A stretch of DNA of 15,648 nucleotides. Origin: JBBSZK01 sp964428325 (GTDB lineage: Archaea > Nanobdellota > Nanobdellia > Pacearchaeales > GW2011-AR1). The position numbers and the translations under genes were made by a program. The notes beneath the pieces were generated by a model. The model saw nothing but the letters and a program-made list of their open reading frames with translations. It made no database searches and was not told where the DNA came from. Each line of letters starts with the position of its first letter. The stretch's first letter is position 1. Below are positions 1 through 5,636 of this stretch, piece by piece. The stretch spans positions 1 to 15,648 of the forward strand of contig CAYRXU010000014.1 of assembly GCA_964428325.1 (NCBI GenBank), written 5' to 3'.

Positions 1-1
1 A

Positions 2-106
2 ATTATTGTAAGCGAATCGAACAGACGGAGAGCGGATGAAATTATGAATGTTCTGATAACTGACCCAGAAATACTTGCCCTAGTTAGGAAAAAGATTCAC
101 AATTAA
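2..106 (+). CDS. C-terminal fragment of an incoming protein
   Basis: An open frame runs from the window edge to a TAA, giving 34 residues that end in LALVRKKIHN. The residues are mixed charged and hydrophobic and look like an ordinary helical C-terminus. The frame ends 11 bases before the convergent winged-helix gene, a tight tail-to-tail arrangement typical of compact archaeal genomes. Nothing here identifies the family. The start lies outside the window. Confidence 0.45.
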   Translation: MIVSESNRRRADEIMNVLITDPEILALVRKKIHN

Positions 107-117
107 GGGTTAACTTA

Positions 118-747
118 TCAAATCCTGTTTCTTGTATGTGACAAAGAATTTTTTTGTTCAGGTTTTAATTTTCCTAAAACGGCTAGAACACTTGCAAGAT
201 TATCCCATTCTATCCTTAACTTTTCATTCATATTCCGATATTTTCTGGTTTGAAATGCTATTTTTATGGCCAAACCTCTTATAAATCTTGATTTTATTCT
301 GGTTTTATTAGATTTTTCGAACAACTTCAAGGTTAGTAACAAAATAAAAGTTCGCAGAGTTATCAAATAGAGTTTATCTCCATCTTCGACATTTGACATC
401 AGAGGTCGATTTTTGTTTATTAGATTTTTAATGTACTTTTCTTCCTTGCTACTAAATTCTTCTTTAGCTAGATAATTGAAGATATAGTCTTCCTTCAATC
501 TAACTAATGGCACTTTTCTTATTTTACCACTTTCTGTTTTTTCCACGATGCTTTTATTCTCCAACCACCCCGCATTGTTCAGCCGACTTATCTTAGCTTT
601 AACCCAACCAGATTTTTTATTTAGTTTTTTATTAACTCTCTTTGAATTAGTAAACTCTTTTAATAATGCAACCAATACTTGAGTATCAAGCTTTGACCTC
701 TCTTCGATAAGAGTAGAATTGTTATTCTTCAGGGGACTACTTTTCAT
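118..747 (-). CDS. Winged-helix DNA-binding domain protein (209 aa)
   Basis: A basic protein whose N-terminal third (about residues 17-70) reads as a winged helix. A helix rich in L/V is followed by SGWVKAKISRLNNAGWLE, which fits a recognition helix, and then a basic KTESGKIRK turn that fits the wing. The C-terminal part has a strongly hydrophobic helix (LRTFILLLTLKLF) and a basic stretch (RIKSRFIRG), perhaps for dimerisation. A TTG three codons upstream is possible, but the ATG at 747 is preferred because a TATA-like element on the minus strand (771-780) lies at leaderless spacing. It is divergent from the 785-2007 operon and the two promoters interleave, so it could regulate that operon; this is inference. 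No specific family was recognised. Confidence 0.7.
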   Translation of the reverse strand: MKSSPLKNNNSTLIEERSKLDTQVLVALLKEFTNSKRVNKKLNKKSGWVKAKISRLNNAGWLENKSIVEKTESGKIRKVPLVRLKEDYIFNYLAKEEFSSKEEKYIKNLINKNRPLMSNVEDGDKLYLITLRTFILLLTLKLFEKSNKTRIKSRFIRGLAIKIAFQTRKYRNMNEKLRIEWDNLASVLAVLGKLKPEQKNSLSHTRNRI

Positions 748-756
748 TTGAAGCAA

Positions 757-764
757 TTATATCT
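757..764 (+). promoter_or_regulatory. TATA-like box for the 785-2007 operon
   Basis: TTATATCT begins 27-28 bases before the ATG at 785, the same spacing seen for other leaderless genes in this window. It lies in the same short gap as the opposing promoter of the winged-helix gene. Confidence 0.45.
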
Positions 765-770
765 TTGCGT

Positions 771-780
771 TCTTAAAGAT
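771..780 (-). promoter_or_regulatory. TATA-like box for the winged-helix gene at 118-747
   Basis: On the minus strand the element reads ATCTTTAAGA, with its T-run about 30 bases upstream of the ATG at 747. It interleaves with the divergent plus-strand promoter, so the two transcription starts should interfere with each other. Confidence 0.4.
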
Positions 781-784
781 TATT

Positions 785-895
785 ATGGAAACGAATGAGA
801 CGATTTATCAAAACCCTGAGTGGGTGAAAGTGCTTCTTTCTCAAATAGATAAAAACGGAGATATAAATACAAATGAACAGAATCAATCCGAATAA
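785..895 (+). CDS. Small 36-aa ORF, probable first cistron of a three-gene operon
   Basis: ATG at 785 opens a 36-codon frame with the acidic, polar product METNETIYQNPEWVKVLLSQ followed by 16 further residues rich in N, D, E and Q. The start lies 27-28 bases after a TATA-like element, matching the leaderless rule of this window. Its end overlaps the start of the next ORF (873) by 23 bases, and a GGAG at 857-860 inside it could serve that next start. No similarity is recognised. It is a real-gene candidate because of promoter spacing and gene overlap, not because of its sequence. Confidence 0.45.
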   Translation: METNETIYQNPEWVKVLLSQIDKNGDINTNEQNQSE

Positions 896-1136
896 AAAAG
901 GACTTTACATTAAATTCTTAGTCCGGATGTATCTTGCTTGGAAGACTACTCCGGGAGCTACAAGAAAGAGCTATCTGGATTTCAACAGTTTCAGGAAATC
1001 TATCTGTCGGACCTTCAGCATACCAAAAGAAGAGGCCTTTGAGTACTTAAGAATATTTCAAGAGTTAGATTTCATCACATTTGTCCCGTGCAAGGGCATC
1101 AAACTAAACTATACATTGGAGGAAGGTAATGAGTAA
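873..1136 (+). CDS. Small basic hypothetical protein, possibly HTH-like (87 aa)
   Basis: A basic 87-aa protein with predicted helices (YIKFLVRMYLAWK, FRKSICRTFSIPKEEAFEYL) and a hydrophobic strand near the end (FITFVPCKGIKLNY). The pattern of helices followed by beta strands fits a small winged-helix fold, but no signature confirms this. The gene sits between the 36-aa ORF and the 292-aa HTH protein, overlapping both (23 and 8 bases), so it is probably an internal operon cistron translated by coupling. A TATA-like AT stretch at 861-869 is too close to the ATG (11 bases) to be its promoter. A GGAG 12 bases upstream is a loose ribosome-binding site. Confidence 0.65.
   Translation: MNRINPNKKGLYIKFLVRMYLAWKTTPGATRKSYLDFNSFRKSICRTFSIPKEEAFEYLRIFQELDFITFVPCKGIKLNYTLEEGNE
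1118..1122 (+). promoter_or_regulatory. Shine-Dalgarno GGAGG for the 292-aa gene
   Basis: A perfect GGAGG lies 6 bases before the ATG at 1129, inside the preceding gene. Internal cistrons need such a site, whereas the first cistrons in this window appear leaderless; this fixes the start of the 292-aa protein. Confidence 0.75.
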
Positions 1137-2007
1137 TTTTTTTACAGGGTTGTTCCCAGAAACACCCCCTATTTCATTAACCCCTAAGCACCTGCGTTTG
1201 CTTAAGGAGTTGTTAGAAAGAAAAGAAGCAACATCAACCAAGGAATTAATAAGAACAACTAAGATAGATAAGACTACTTTTAGCGAGATAAAGAACGACC
1301 TTATGGGGCTGGGCTGGTGCTCTGAAACAAGCTACGGAAATGGGAAAGAGGTATTTCTTAAAGTCTCTAAGATAAAGGAGATTTATTTGTTTATCAGTAG
1401 GTGGCAATCCCTTCAGAGAAGTCTGATGGTTAGACCCCATCATATAATCTTTAAGGGATTGATTGTAGGAGATCTTCTCGGATTGAAAGAAGTCATAAGT
1501 AAGATGAGCCAACTTCAGGGGATTAGGCTTATAACCTCTCACATGAGAAATAATTCTCAATCCATAATTACAATCGAAGGTTACGGGAAAGTGATATTTC
1601 TAGAAAGCTCTAGTTTAATCACAATCTATATAGACGACTTCATCCTGCCGATCGACGTGAAAAATGTTTCTATCTTGGAAGATTACATAATTCAATTAGT
1701 CCTATCTAGATTTGACTACATAATAGGCCTAGTTTCTCCAGTTCTGAAAGGAAAACTATTAACTATACATTCAGCCTTCAGTCTGTCTCCTATTCATTTA
1801 GGTATCGTAACAAAGGAAAAAGTTTCTAAGATACTCTCCCAATGTGACTTGATGGCTGATTTAGGGTTGTTTCAAGATAAATCAATAGGGGGCTGTATAG
1901 AAACTGAAGCCAAAGGCAATCTACAGACCGTTACAAACAAGATAACTGCAATGATTAGTACTTACTTAGAAAAAGAAAAGACAGAGTTGAATACCTTAAA
2001 CTACTGA
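1129..2007 (+). CDS. HTH protein with a C-terminal domain of unknown function (292 aa)
   Basis: The N-terminus (residues about 17-85) is a winged helix: TSTKELIRTTKIDKTTFSEI is the HTH, followed by a G-rich wing (YGNGKEVFLKV). A linker leads to VRPHHIIFKG at residues 101-110, then beta-rich segments and a late segment LFQDKSIGGCIETEA. From memory this order (winged helix, an R-x-H-x-I/L-x-F block, then a DxS...E.E block) recurs in archaeal proteins of plasmid, viral or DPANN origin whose role is not established; I cannot verify this without a search. It starts 8 bases inside the preceding gene with a strong ribosome-binding site. A transcriptional regulator or a replication-associated protein are both possible. 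Confidence 0.7.
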   Translation: MSNFFTGLFPETPPISLTPKHLRLLKELLERKEATSTKELIRTTKIDKTTFSEIKNDLMGLGWCSETSYGNGKEVFLKVSKIKEIYLFISRWQSLQRSLMVRPHHIIFKGLIVGDLLGLKEVISKMSQLQGIRLITSHMRNNSQSIITIEGYGKVIFLESSSLITIYIDDFILPIDVKNVSILEDYIIQLVLSRFDYIIGLVSPVLKGKLLTIHSAFSLSPIHLGIVTKEKVSKILSQCDLMADLGLFQDKSIGGCIETEAKGNLQTVTNKITAMISTYLEKEKTELNTLNY

Positions 2008-2025
2008 AACAAAAATAACGAGTAT

Positions 2026-2124
2026 TTATAACTTGCCCCGTATAAACTGCATTAATTCTGCTCTTTTCCTTCGTTTCCTCTCAATTTCCTTAGTATTTCT
2101 AATCGAATATAACGTGACGACCAT
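2026..2124 (-). CDS. Tiny basic ORF (32 aa) coupled to the MarR/ArsR-like regulator
   Basis: Its ATG shares one base with the stop codon of the 88-aa regulator (TGATG), the classic sign of translational coupling. The product is extremely basic, with the core EIERKRRKRAEL and the end FIRGKL, so it would bind nucleic acid or be a structural tail. It fills most of the otherwise empty gap between the convergent genes. No ribosome-binding site is visible apart from the coupled stop. A frameshift that split one longer protein is an alternative: the 32 residues could once have been an extension of the regulator. Confidence 0.45.
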   Translation of the reverse strand: MVVTLYSIRNTKEIERKRRKRAELMQFIRGKL

Positions 2125-2390
2125 CAGGAGGATACGGATTTCGCCATACTCAAAACTTCTTTGCCCTTTGCTGTCTGTTGATAATATTTAGCTAGATGAT
2201 CATCTGGATTAAGACATTCAACCAGTTCTTTATCCTTCAGTTCGGCCAATGAGTTAGAAACGTTACTAATGGATAAATTAAGCTCGGTAGAGACGTTTTT
2301 AGGCGTTTTGGGGGTATCCAAACATTCAAGCACCCTCTTTCTTCTAGTCGCCCTCTGTACAAAGCTAACGAGTGAATAATCGACCTTCAT
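2124..2390 (-). CDS. MarR/ArsR-like winged-helix transcriptional regulator (88 aa)
   Basis: A compact archaeal winged helix. After a basic start (FVQRATRRKRVLECL) come TPKTPKNVSTELNLSISNVS (helices 2-3, about residues 29-45), the recognition helix NSLAELKDKELVECL and the wing region ending YYQQTAKGKEVL. This matches the common archaeal pattern of a small regulator in which the HTH is followed by 'LKEKGLVECLNP...YxLTxKGKEVL'. There is no ligand-binding domain, so it probably acts as a DNA-binding dimer. It is divergent from the propeller gene at 2487 with a 96-base gap containing both promoters, so it may regulate that gene as well as itself (inference). Confidence 0.85.
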   Translation of the reverse strand: MKVDYSLVSFVQRATRRKRVLECLDTPKTPKNVSTELNLSISNVSNSLAELKDKELVECLNPDDHLAKYYQQTAKGKEVLSMAKSVSS

Positions 2391-2410
2391 TTACTCGACA
2401 AGCCATTATC

Positions 2411-2418
2411 GTTTAACT
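2411..2418 (-). promoter_or_regulatory. Weak TATA-like box for the 88-aa regulator
   Basis: Minus-strand AGTTAAAC lies about 26 bases upstream of the ATG at 2390. The match to the strong TTTAAATA boxes of this window is poor, so confidence is low. Confidence 0.3.
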
Positions 2419-2458
2419 ATCGAGCCATTAACGACTTATCAAAGAGCTACCGATAGAA

Positions 2459-2466
2459 TTATAAAT
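2459..2466 (+). promoter_or_regulatory. TATA box for the propeller/DUF4190 operon
   Basis: TTATAAAT begins 28 bases before the ATG at 2487, implying a transcript that starts at or next to the initiation codon. Confidence 0.65.
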
Positions 2467-2486
2467 CTCTCTGCCGATACTCTACA

Positions 2487-3473
2487 ATGAAAACAAAGAC
2501 TTTAGCAGGTATGCTTCTGGCAGGGATCGCTTCAGCAGGCGTATCTCAAAAGGCACAAGCACAGGATTGGGACATTCACAGAGTTATGGGCTCAATCAAC
2601 TGGCCTGCCCCCAACATGTCTCTTTACGAGGACAAGCTCTACTATGCAAACATACAAGGATTTCCTCACGCAGGCGGAGGACCTCCGAATGAGGGCGACC
2701 CATGGGCTTGGGAACAAATGTACGAACAGAATTTAACTACAGACACAAGAAGATTAATTCGTTCTGTTGACTTTGGGGCAAACGGAAGAGAATTTTATCC
2801 CTCTGCTCGCGAAGAAAGAATAATCCTTTCATATGTAAATGGTGGAGGGCTGGCGGAGATGGATCATCAAACAGGCGCAATATTAAATCTTAGTTTTGGG
2901 AATGAAGGACATCATCCTTCTTTCTATGGGGAAAATTTAGTATGGAGTCAACCACAAGCCAGCAATCTTTTAGACTCAATCCAATTAAGGAATTTGACAA
3001 CAGGACAACAATATCAATTAACGCAAAATACTACAAACAGACAGAATTTTCCATCAATATTTGGAGATCTAGTAGTTTGGCAAGAAAATTCTCTCAATAC
3101 TCCTTCATGGGGATTAACAACGTTTAATCTCTCAACGGGACAAAAAACTAATATCCAAAAGATGATGGGCGATGAGAACGTAAGCTATACTAATCCCGAG
3201 ATTTATGGCAATGAGATAGTATTTGAAAAGTCTGGCGATATTTGGCTTTACAATTTAGCAAATAGTCAATTTCAGCAAGTGAGCGCAACTCCATTTTACG
3301 AGACAAATCCGACTATTTGGGGAGACAGGATAGCATGGGCGCAAGAAGGTCCAGATCAAGGAGACTTTTCACAGTATTATTGGAATTATTATGTGGCTGA
3401 TAGAATACCTGCCCCTTCCAGTTTAGGACTACTCGCTCTTGCAGGATTGACTGCATCAAAAAGGAAGAGATAA
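2487..3473 (+). CDS. Secreted beta-propeller protein with PEP-CTERM-like tail (328 aa)
   Basis: Residues 1-25 form a signal peptide (MKTK, hydrophobic AGMLLAGIASAG, cleavage after AQA). The body carries repeats of the form P-x-x-x/W-G-x-x-x-V/A-W/F: PSFYGENLVWSQ (about residue 146), PSIFGDLVVWQE (189), PEIYGNEIVFEK (237) and PTIWGDRIAWAQ (275). This matches the TolB/WD40-like propeller repeats known from archaeal surface proteins. The last 21 residues are PAPSS, then a hydrophobic stretch (LGLLALAGL), then a basic end (SKRKR), the three-part layout of PEP-CTERM sorting signals. It is therefore predicted to be exported and then processed or retained at the surface. Substrate and partner are unknown. 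It is followed without a gap by the DUF4190-like gene. Confidence 0.8.
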   Translation: MKTKTLAGMLLAGIASAGVSQKAQAQDWDIHRVMGSINWPAPNMSLYEDKLYYANIQGFPHAGGGPPNEGDPWAWEQMYEQNLTTDTRRLIRSVDFGANGREFYPSAREERIILSYVNGGGLAEMDHQTGAILNLSFGNEGHHPSFYGENLVWSQPQASNLLDSIQLRNLTTGQQYQLTQNTTNRQNFPSIFGDLVVWQENSLNTPSWGLTTFNLSTGQKTNIQKMMGDENVSYTNPEIYGNEIVFEKSGDIWLYNLANSQFQQVSATPFYETNPTIWGDRIAWAQEGPDQGDFSQYYWNYYVADRIPAPSSLGLLALAGLTASKRKR

Positions 3474-4490
3474 ATGCCTAATAAGGTCAGAGAAAAGCAA
3501 AATTCTTCAAGTGAATGGAGTAAAATAGCTATAATCGGTTTTGTTTTTAGCTTTCTTGGTCCTCTCGCAATTGTCGGACTGGGAATCTCAATCAAGGGGC
3601 TCTTTTCTACAAAGCACAACATTAAAAGAGGAAAGGGTTTGGCTATAGCGGGAATAATTGTAGGAGCAATCATGTTTCTCGGTTTCATAAATTCTCTCAC
3701 TTTTGAACATAAGGAGAGTTATTCTGCACAGACAAACTTTTTAGAAGATGATATTCAAAAAACAGTTCAGTCAACGGACGTTTTCAAGGCTAGTAAGATT
3801 TTATCTTCTGAAGAAAAAGATTATAATTTCACTCAAATTGAGACTTCTAGGCTTAAACAAGACCCTGAGGGGAGCAAACTTATTACTGACCTATGCGGAT
3901 CAATTGAAGCTTATCCTGCTAACATATCAGTTTACACCAGAAAAGGAATCGGGATAATAATCCTTGGTTCTTCCTCAGGGGATATACTTTGCGACCACGT
4001 ATTCCCCGAGGCCAAGGATGAAATAATTACAATGAATTTGAATAAATTTCCAAAAGTTATTGAACATGAAAAGTACGAAATAACACTTGTTAAAATCAGT
4101 AAAACTTCAACGAGTTCAGAGACATTACTGAAGGTGGATTACCAAATTCTTAATAAAGAAACGGGTGAGACTTCAAGGCTTTCTTCTCCAGAATTATTTA
4201 CAGAGTGTGATTTTATTCATCCATATTTTGTCGATTTAGAGACCAATAGCTTCTTTCCTATAATGGATTACATCTCTAAATGTTCACGGTCGATAAAATA
4301 CGAGACAAAGAAGGCAAAGACAGGAATTTATCTAAAGGATATAGATAGACCAATCAAGTTAGTTTTCATCACCGACCATAGATTAATTTCGAGCGAGGAT
4401 GTTTGGAGAGATATTCGAGAAGGCACTGGAGAAAACCTTTATGTATTTGATGTTAATGTACATGATTTAGAAGCATCAGGTCTTGGCTAG
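3474..4490 (+). CDS. DUF4190-like membrane protein with a large outside domain (338 aa)
   Basis: After a hydrophilic start come two membrane helices (about residues 17-42 and 55-75) joined by a basic turn, with KRGKGLAIAGIIVGAI leading into the second. This 'GxGLAIAGxxxG' signature is the hallmark of DUF4190-type small membrane modules. The remaining roughly 260 residues are soluble and contain four cysteines (DLCGS, DILCDH, TECDF, SKCSR) that could form disulfides if the domain is outside. The ATG directly follows the TAA of the propeller gene, with a loose AGGA upstream, so the two are almost certainly one operon. The C-terminal domain was not recognised. A shared role at the envelope is inferred from the operon. 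Confidence 0.75.
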   Translation: MPNKVREKQNSSSEWSKIAIIGFVFSFLGPLAIVGLGISIKGLFSTKHNIKRGKGLAIAGIIVGAIMFLGFINSLTFEHKESYSAQTNFLEDDIQKTVQSTDVFKASKILSSEEKDYNFTQIETSRLKQDPEGSKLITDLCGSIEAYPANISVYTRKGIGIIILGSSSGDILCDHVFPEAKDEIITMNLNKFPKVIEHEKYEITLVKISKTSTSSETLLKVDYQILNKETGETSRLSSPELFTECDFIHPYFVDLETNSFFPIMDYISKCSRSIKYETKKAKTGIYLKDIDRPIKLVFITDHRLISSEDVWRDIREGTGENLYVFDVNVHDLEASGLG

Positions 4491-4545
4491 TTCGGTCACT
4501 ATAGACAAAAACCAAAAACGGGGATAGTAGTGCCTTATAGATTTG

Positions 4546-4758
4546 TCATCTCTTCATGTGCATCTTGAAAAGACCAGTTATTGCGGCACCCCACTCCTTA
4601 AAATCCCTTGTCAAGATAAGCATAAAACACAAGAAGAGAACAATTATCCCAGTCATTTGGATTGCACCAGAGGAGAAAACCGCGAGGTAACAAAAAACTA
4701 AGGGGATAATTGTTACTAATATCCCTATAAGTCCTCCAATTCTTTCTGTTTTAGACAT
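4546..4758 (-). CDS. Small two-helix membrane protein (70 aa)
   Basis: Starting at the ATG at 4758 (MSKTERIGG), the protein has two hydrophobic helices (about residues 8-29 and 35-53) and a basic end (KMHMKR). A longer frame exists upstream but runs through the N gap and would need a different start. The ATG at 4758 is preferred because the upstream small ORF ends 8 bases inside it (ATGTCTAA), suggesting coupled translation. Function is unknown; it is convergent with the DUF4190-like gene, with a gap of about 55 bases. Confidence 0.6.
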   Translation of the reverse strand: MSKTERIGGLIGILVTIIPLVFCYLAVFSSGAIQMTGIIVLFLCFMLILTRDFKEWGAAITGLFKMHMKR

Positions 4759-4897
4759 TGTGAAAATCCGTCCCAGCACCCCTGTCTTTCTTGTTCTTAT
4801 CTGAAAATGCTTTAAGAAACTNNNNNNNNNNGAGCCATATTGATCCAATCACAAGACCGATTTTAGCAAGTTCGTCTATAAAATTATCCTCTGCCAT
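4751..4897 (-). CDS. Tiny membrane protein interrupted by the N gap (about 48 aa)
   Basis: The minus-strand ATG at 4897 gives MAEDNFIDELAKIGLVIGSI followed by WL up to the gap. On the other side of the ten N the frame resumes as FLKAFSDKNKKDRGAGTDF and ends HNV-stop, overlapping the next ATG. The two halves are in the same frame if the gap really is 10 bases (or 10 plus a multiple of 3). It would be an acidic start, one membrane helix crossing the gap, and a charged tail. A TATA-like element at 4919-4927 lies at leaderless distance. About four residues are unknown. Confidence 0.5.
   Translation of the reverse strand: MAEDNFIDELAKIGLVIGSIWLXXXXFLKAFSDKNKKDRGAGTDFHNV
4822..4831. other. Assembly gap (10 N)
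   Basis: Ten ambiguous bases mark a scaffold join or masked bases; the true length is unknown. The coding frames on both sides agree with a length of 10 modulo 3. Confidence 0.95.
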
Positions 4898-4918
4898 AAA
4901 GAACAGGATATTGTAAGC

Positions 4919-4927
4919 CTTATTAAT
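4919..4927 (-). promoter_or_regulatory. TATA-like box for the 4897-4546 membrane-protein operon
   Basis: Minus-strand ATTAATAAG starts about 29 bases upstream of the ATG at 4897. The element is nearly palindromic and could also be read toward the plus strand. Confidence 0.4.
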
Positions 4928-4947
4928 CTTACTCCAGTCAGAAGATT

Positions 4948-4963
4948 TTATAAACGAGGAGGG
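4948..4963 (+). promoter_or_regulatory. TATA box followed by a purine-rich SD-like stretch, gene 4976
   Basis: TTATAAAC at 4948-4955 starts 28 bases before the ATG, predicting a leaderless message. GAGGAGGG follows at 4956-4963 and resembles a ribosome-binding site 12 bases from the ATG. Both cannot be used from the same start site, so either the TATA box or the SD match is accidental. Confidence 0.5.
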
Positions 4964-4975
4964 GCAAATATTTTA

Positions 4976-5455
4976 ATGTCTGCAAAAAATGTGGCAGTAC
5001 CCGTGGCTATACTGATTGCATTAGGTGTAGCAATATTAAATTATTTAGTACGAGACTTTGATACGGTTTATCCAATATTCAACATGTATATGAAGTTTTT
5101 CCAGCCCTACCTAGTCAGTCTAGCTATTTTCTGTTTTCTCGCACCCTCCATACTCTTGTTGACTTACATTCTTTCGCCAGCAAATTCAAGAAGATTTAAC
5201 GAATCTGTTTTTCATAACCTTCTCAAATCTCTCACTCATCTTTCCGCAATTGTAGCAATAATTCTTAATTTTGGATGGCTTTGGGCATTCTACTTGATTT
5301 ACGGATTTGCTCTAGGTATTCCTCTTAAGCTTCTTCTTATCGTGGGAGCCGTGGTTGTGCTTGTGGTGTTTTTGATTATAGATGCTTTAAGTCAAAAATA
5401 CCTCGATGCTAAATGGTACAACGTTTTTCATTGGGTCACACGGTCACATTTATAA
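4976..5455 (+). CDS. Four-helix integral membrane protein (159 aa)
   Basis: The chain is almost entirely membrane: helices at about residues 7-26, 42-66, 87-108 and 117-137, with short loops and a polar C-terminus (SQKYLDAKWYNVFHWVTRSHL). No catalytic motif, transporter signature or pore motif is visible. The start is set by a TATA box at leaderless spacing. Its neighbours on the other strand are also tiny membrane proteins. Function is unknown. Confidence 0.7.
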   Translation: MSAKNVAVPVAILIALGVAILNYLVRDFDTVYPIFNMYMKFFQPYLVSLAIFCFLAPSILLLTYILSPANSRRFNESVFHNLLKSLTHLSAIVAIILNFGWLWAFYLIYGFALGIPLKLLLIVGAVVVLVVFLIIDALSQKYLDAKWYNVFHWVTRSHL

Positions 5456-5582
5456 ACTTCGAAAGTATACAATAATTATCCCAATAGGAAGAATAAGCGA
5501 ATAGAACTATTCCTTTCTGCGCGGCTTGCGCATCAGCGAAGACGGTACTAAGAATCTCAATTCTTTCAACCGGCTTGCGCAT
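5436..5582 (-). CDS. Candidate 48-aa ORF in the 5456-5636 gap
   Basis: A minus-strand frame beginning MRKPVERIEILSTVF and ending SKFINVTV has protein-like composition, with alternating hydrophobic and charged residues and then an aromatic patch YSSYWDNY. It overlaps the end of the membrane-protein gene tail to tail by 20 bases. An AT-rich element at 5609-5616 reads as a TATA box on either strand and is roughly 30 bases from this ATG. No ribosome-binding site is seen, and a chance ORF of this size is quite possible. Confidence 0.25.
   Translation of the reverse strand: MRKPVERIEILSTVFADAQAAQKGIVLFAYSSYWDNYCILSKFINVTV
5519..5582 (+). repeat. Short direct repeat and hairpin
   Basis: CGGCTTGCGCAT occurs at 5522-5533 and again at 5571-5582 (49 bases apart). 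The first copy is part of a 5-bp inverted repeat, TGCGC-GGCTT-GCGCA (5519-5533). The elements lie upstream of the nuclease gene and could be an operator or an RNA structure, but the minus-strand ORF candidate covers the same bases. Confidence 0.4.
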
Positions 5583-5608
5583 TCTACTCCTACGTAACGC
5601 AACAATCA

Positions 5609-5616
5609 ATATAAAC
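5609..5616 (+). promoter_or_regulatory. TATA box for the PD-(D/E)XK gene
   Basis: ATATAAAC lies with its first T 27 bases before the ATG at 5637, again leaderless spacing. Confidence 0.55.
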
Positions 5617-5636
5617 AGTCAAATGAGCCTTGCACA

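Noticed and set aside
861..870. TATA box for the 87-aa gene
   Set aside because: ATATAAATAC ends only 3 bases before the ATG at 873, so transcription from it would begin after the start codon. It is more likely coding sequence of the 36-aa ORF.
873..2007. Toxin-antitoxin pair (87-aa and 292-aa genes)
   Set aside because: The small-then-large overlapping layout is suggestive, but neither protein shows a toxin fold or motif that I can recognise.
4546..4848. 100-aa ORF running through the N gap from 4848
   Set aside because: Its first residues depend on unknown bases and no promoter fits. The other frame across the gap gives a better-supported pair of small genes.
5519..5582. CRISPR-like repeats
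   Set aside because: Only two copies of a 12-base repeat exist, with no further units and no cas genes.
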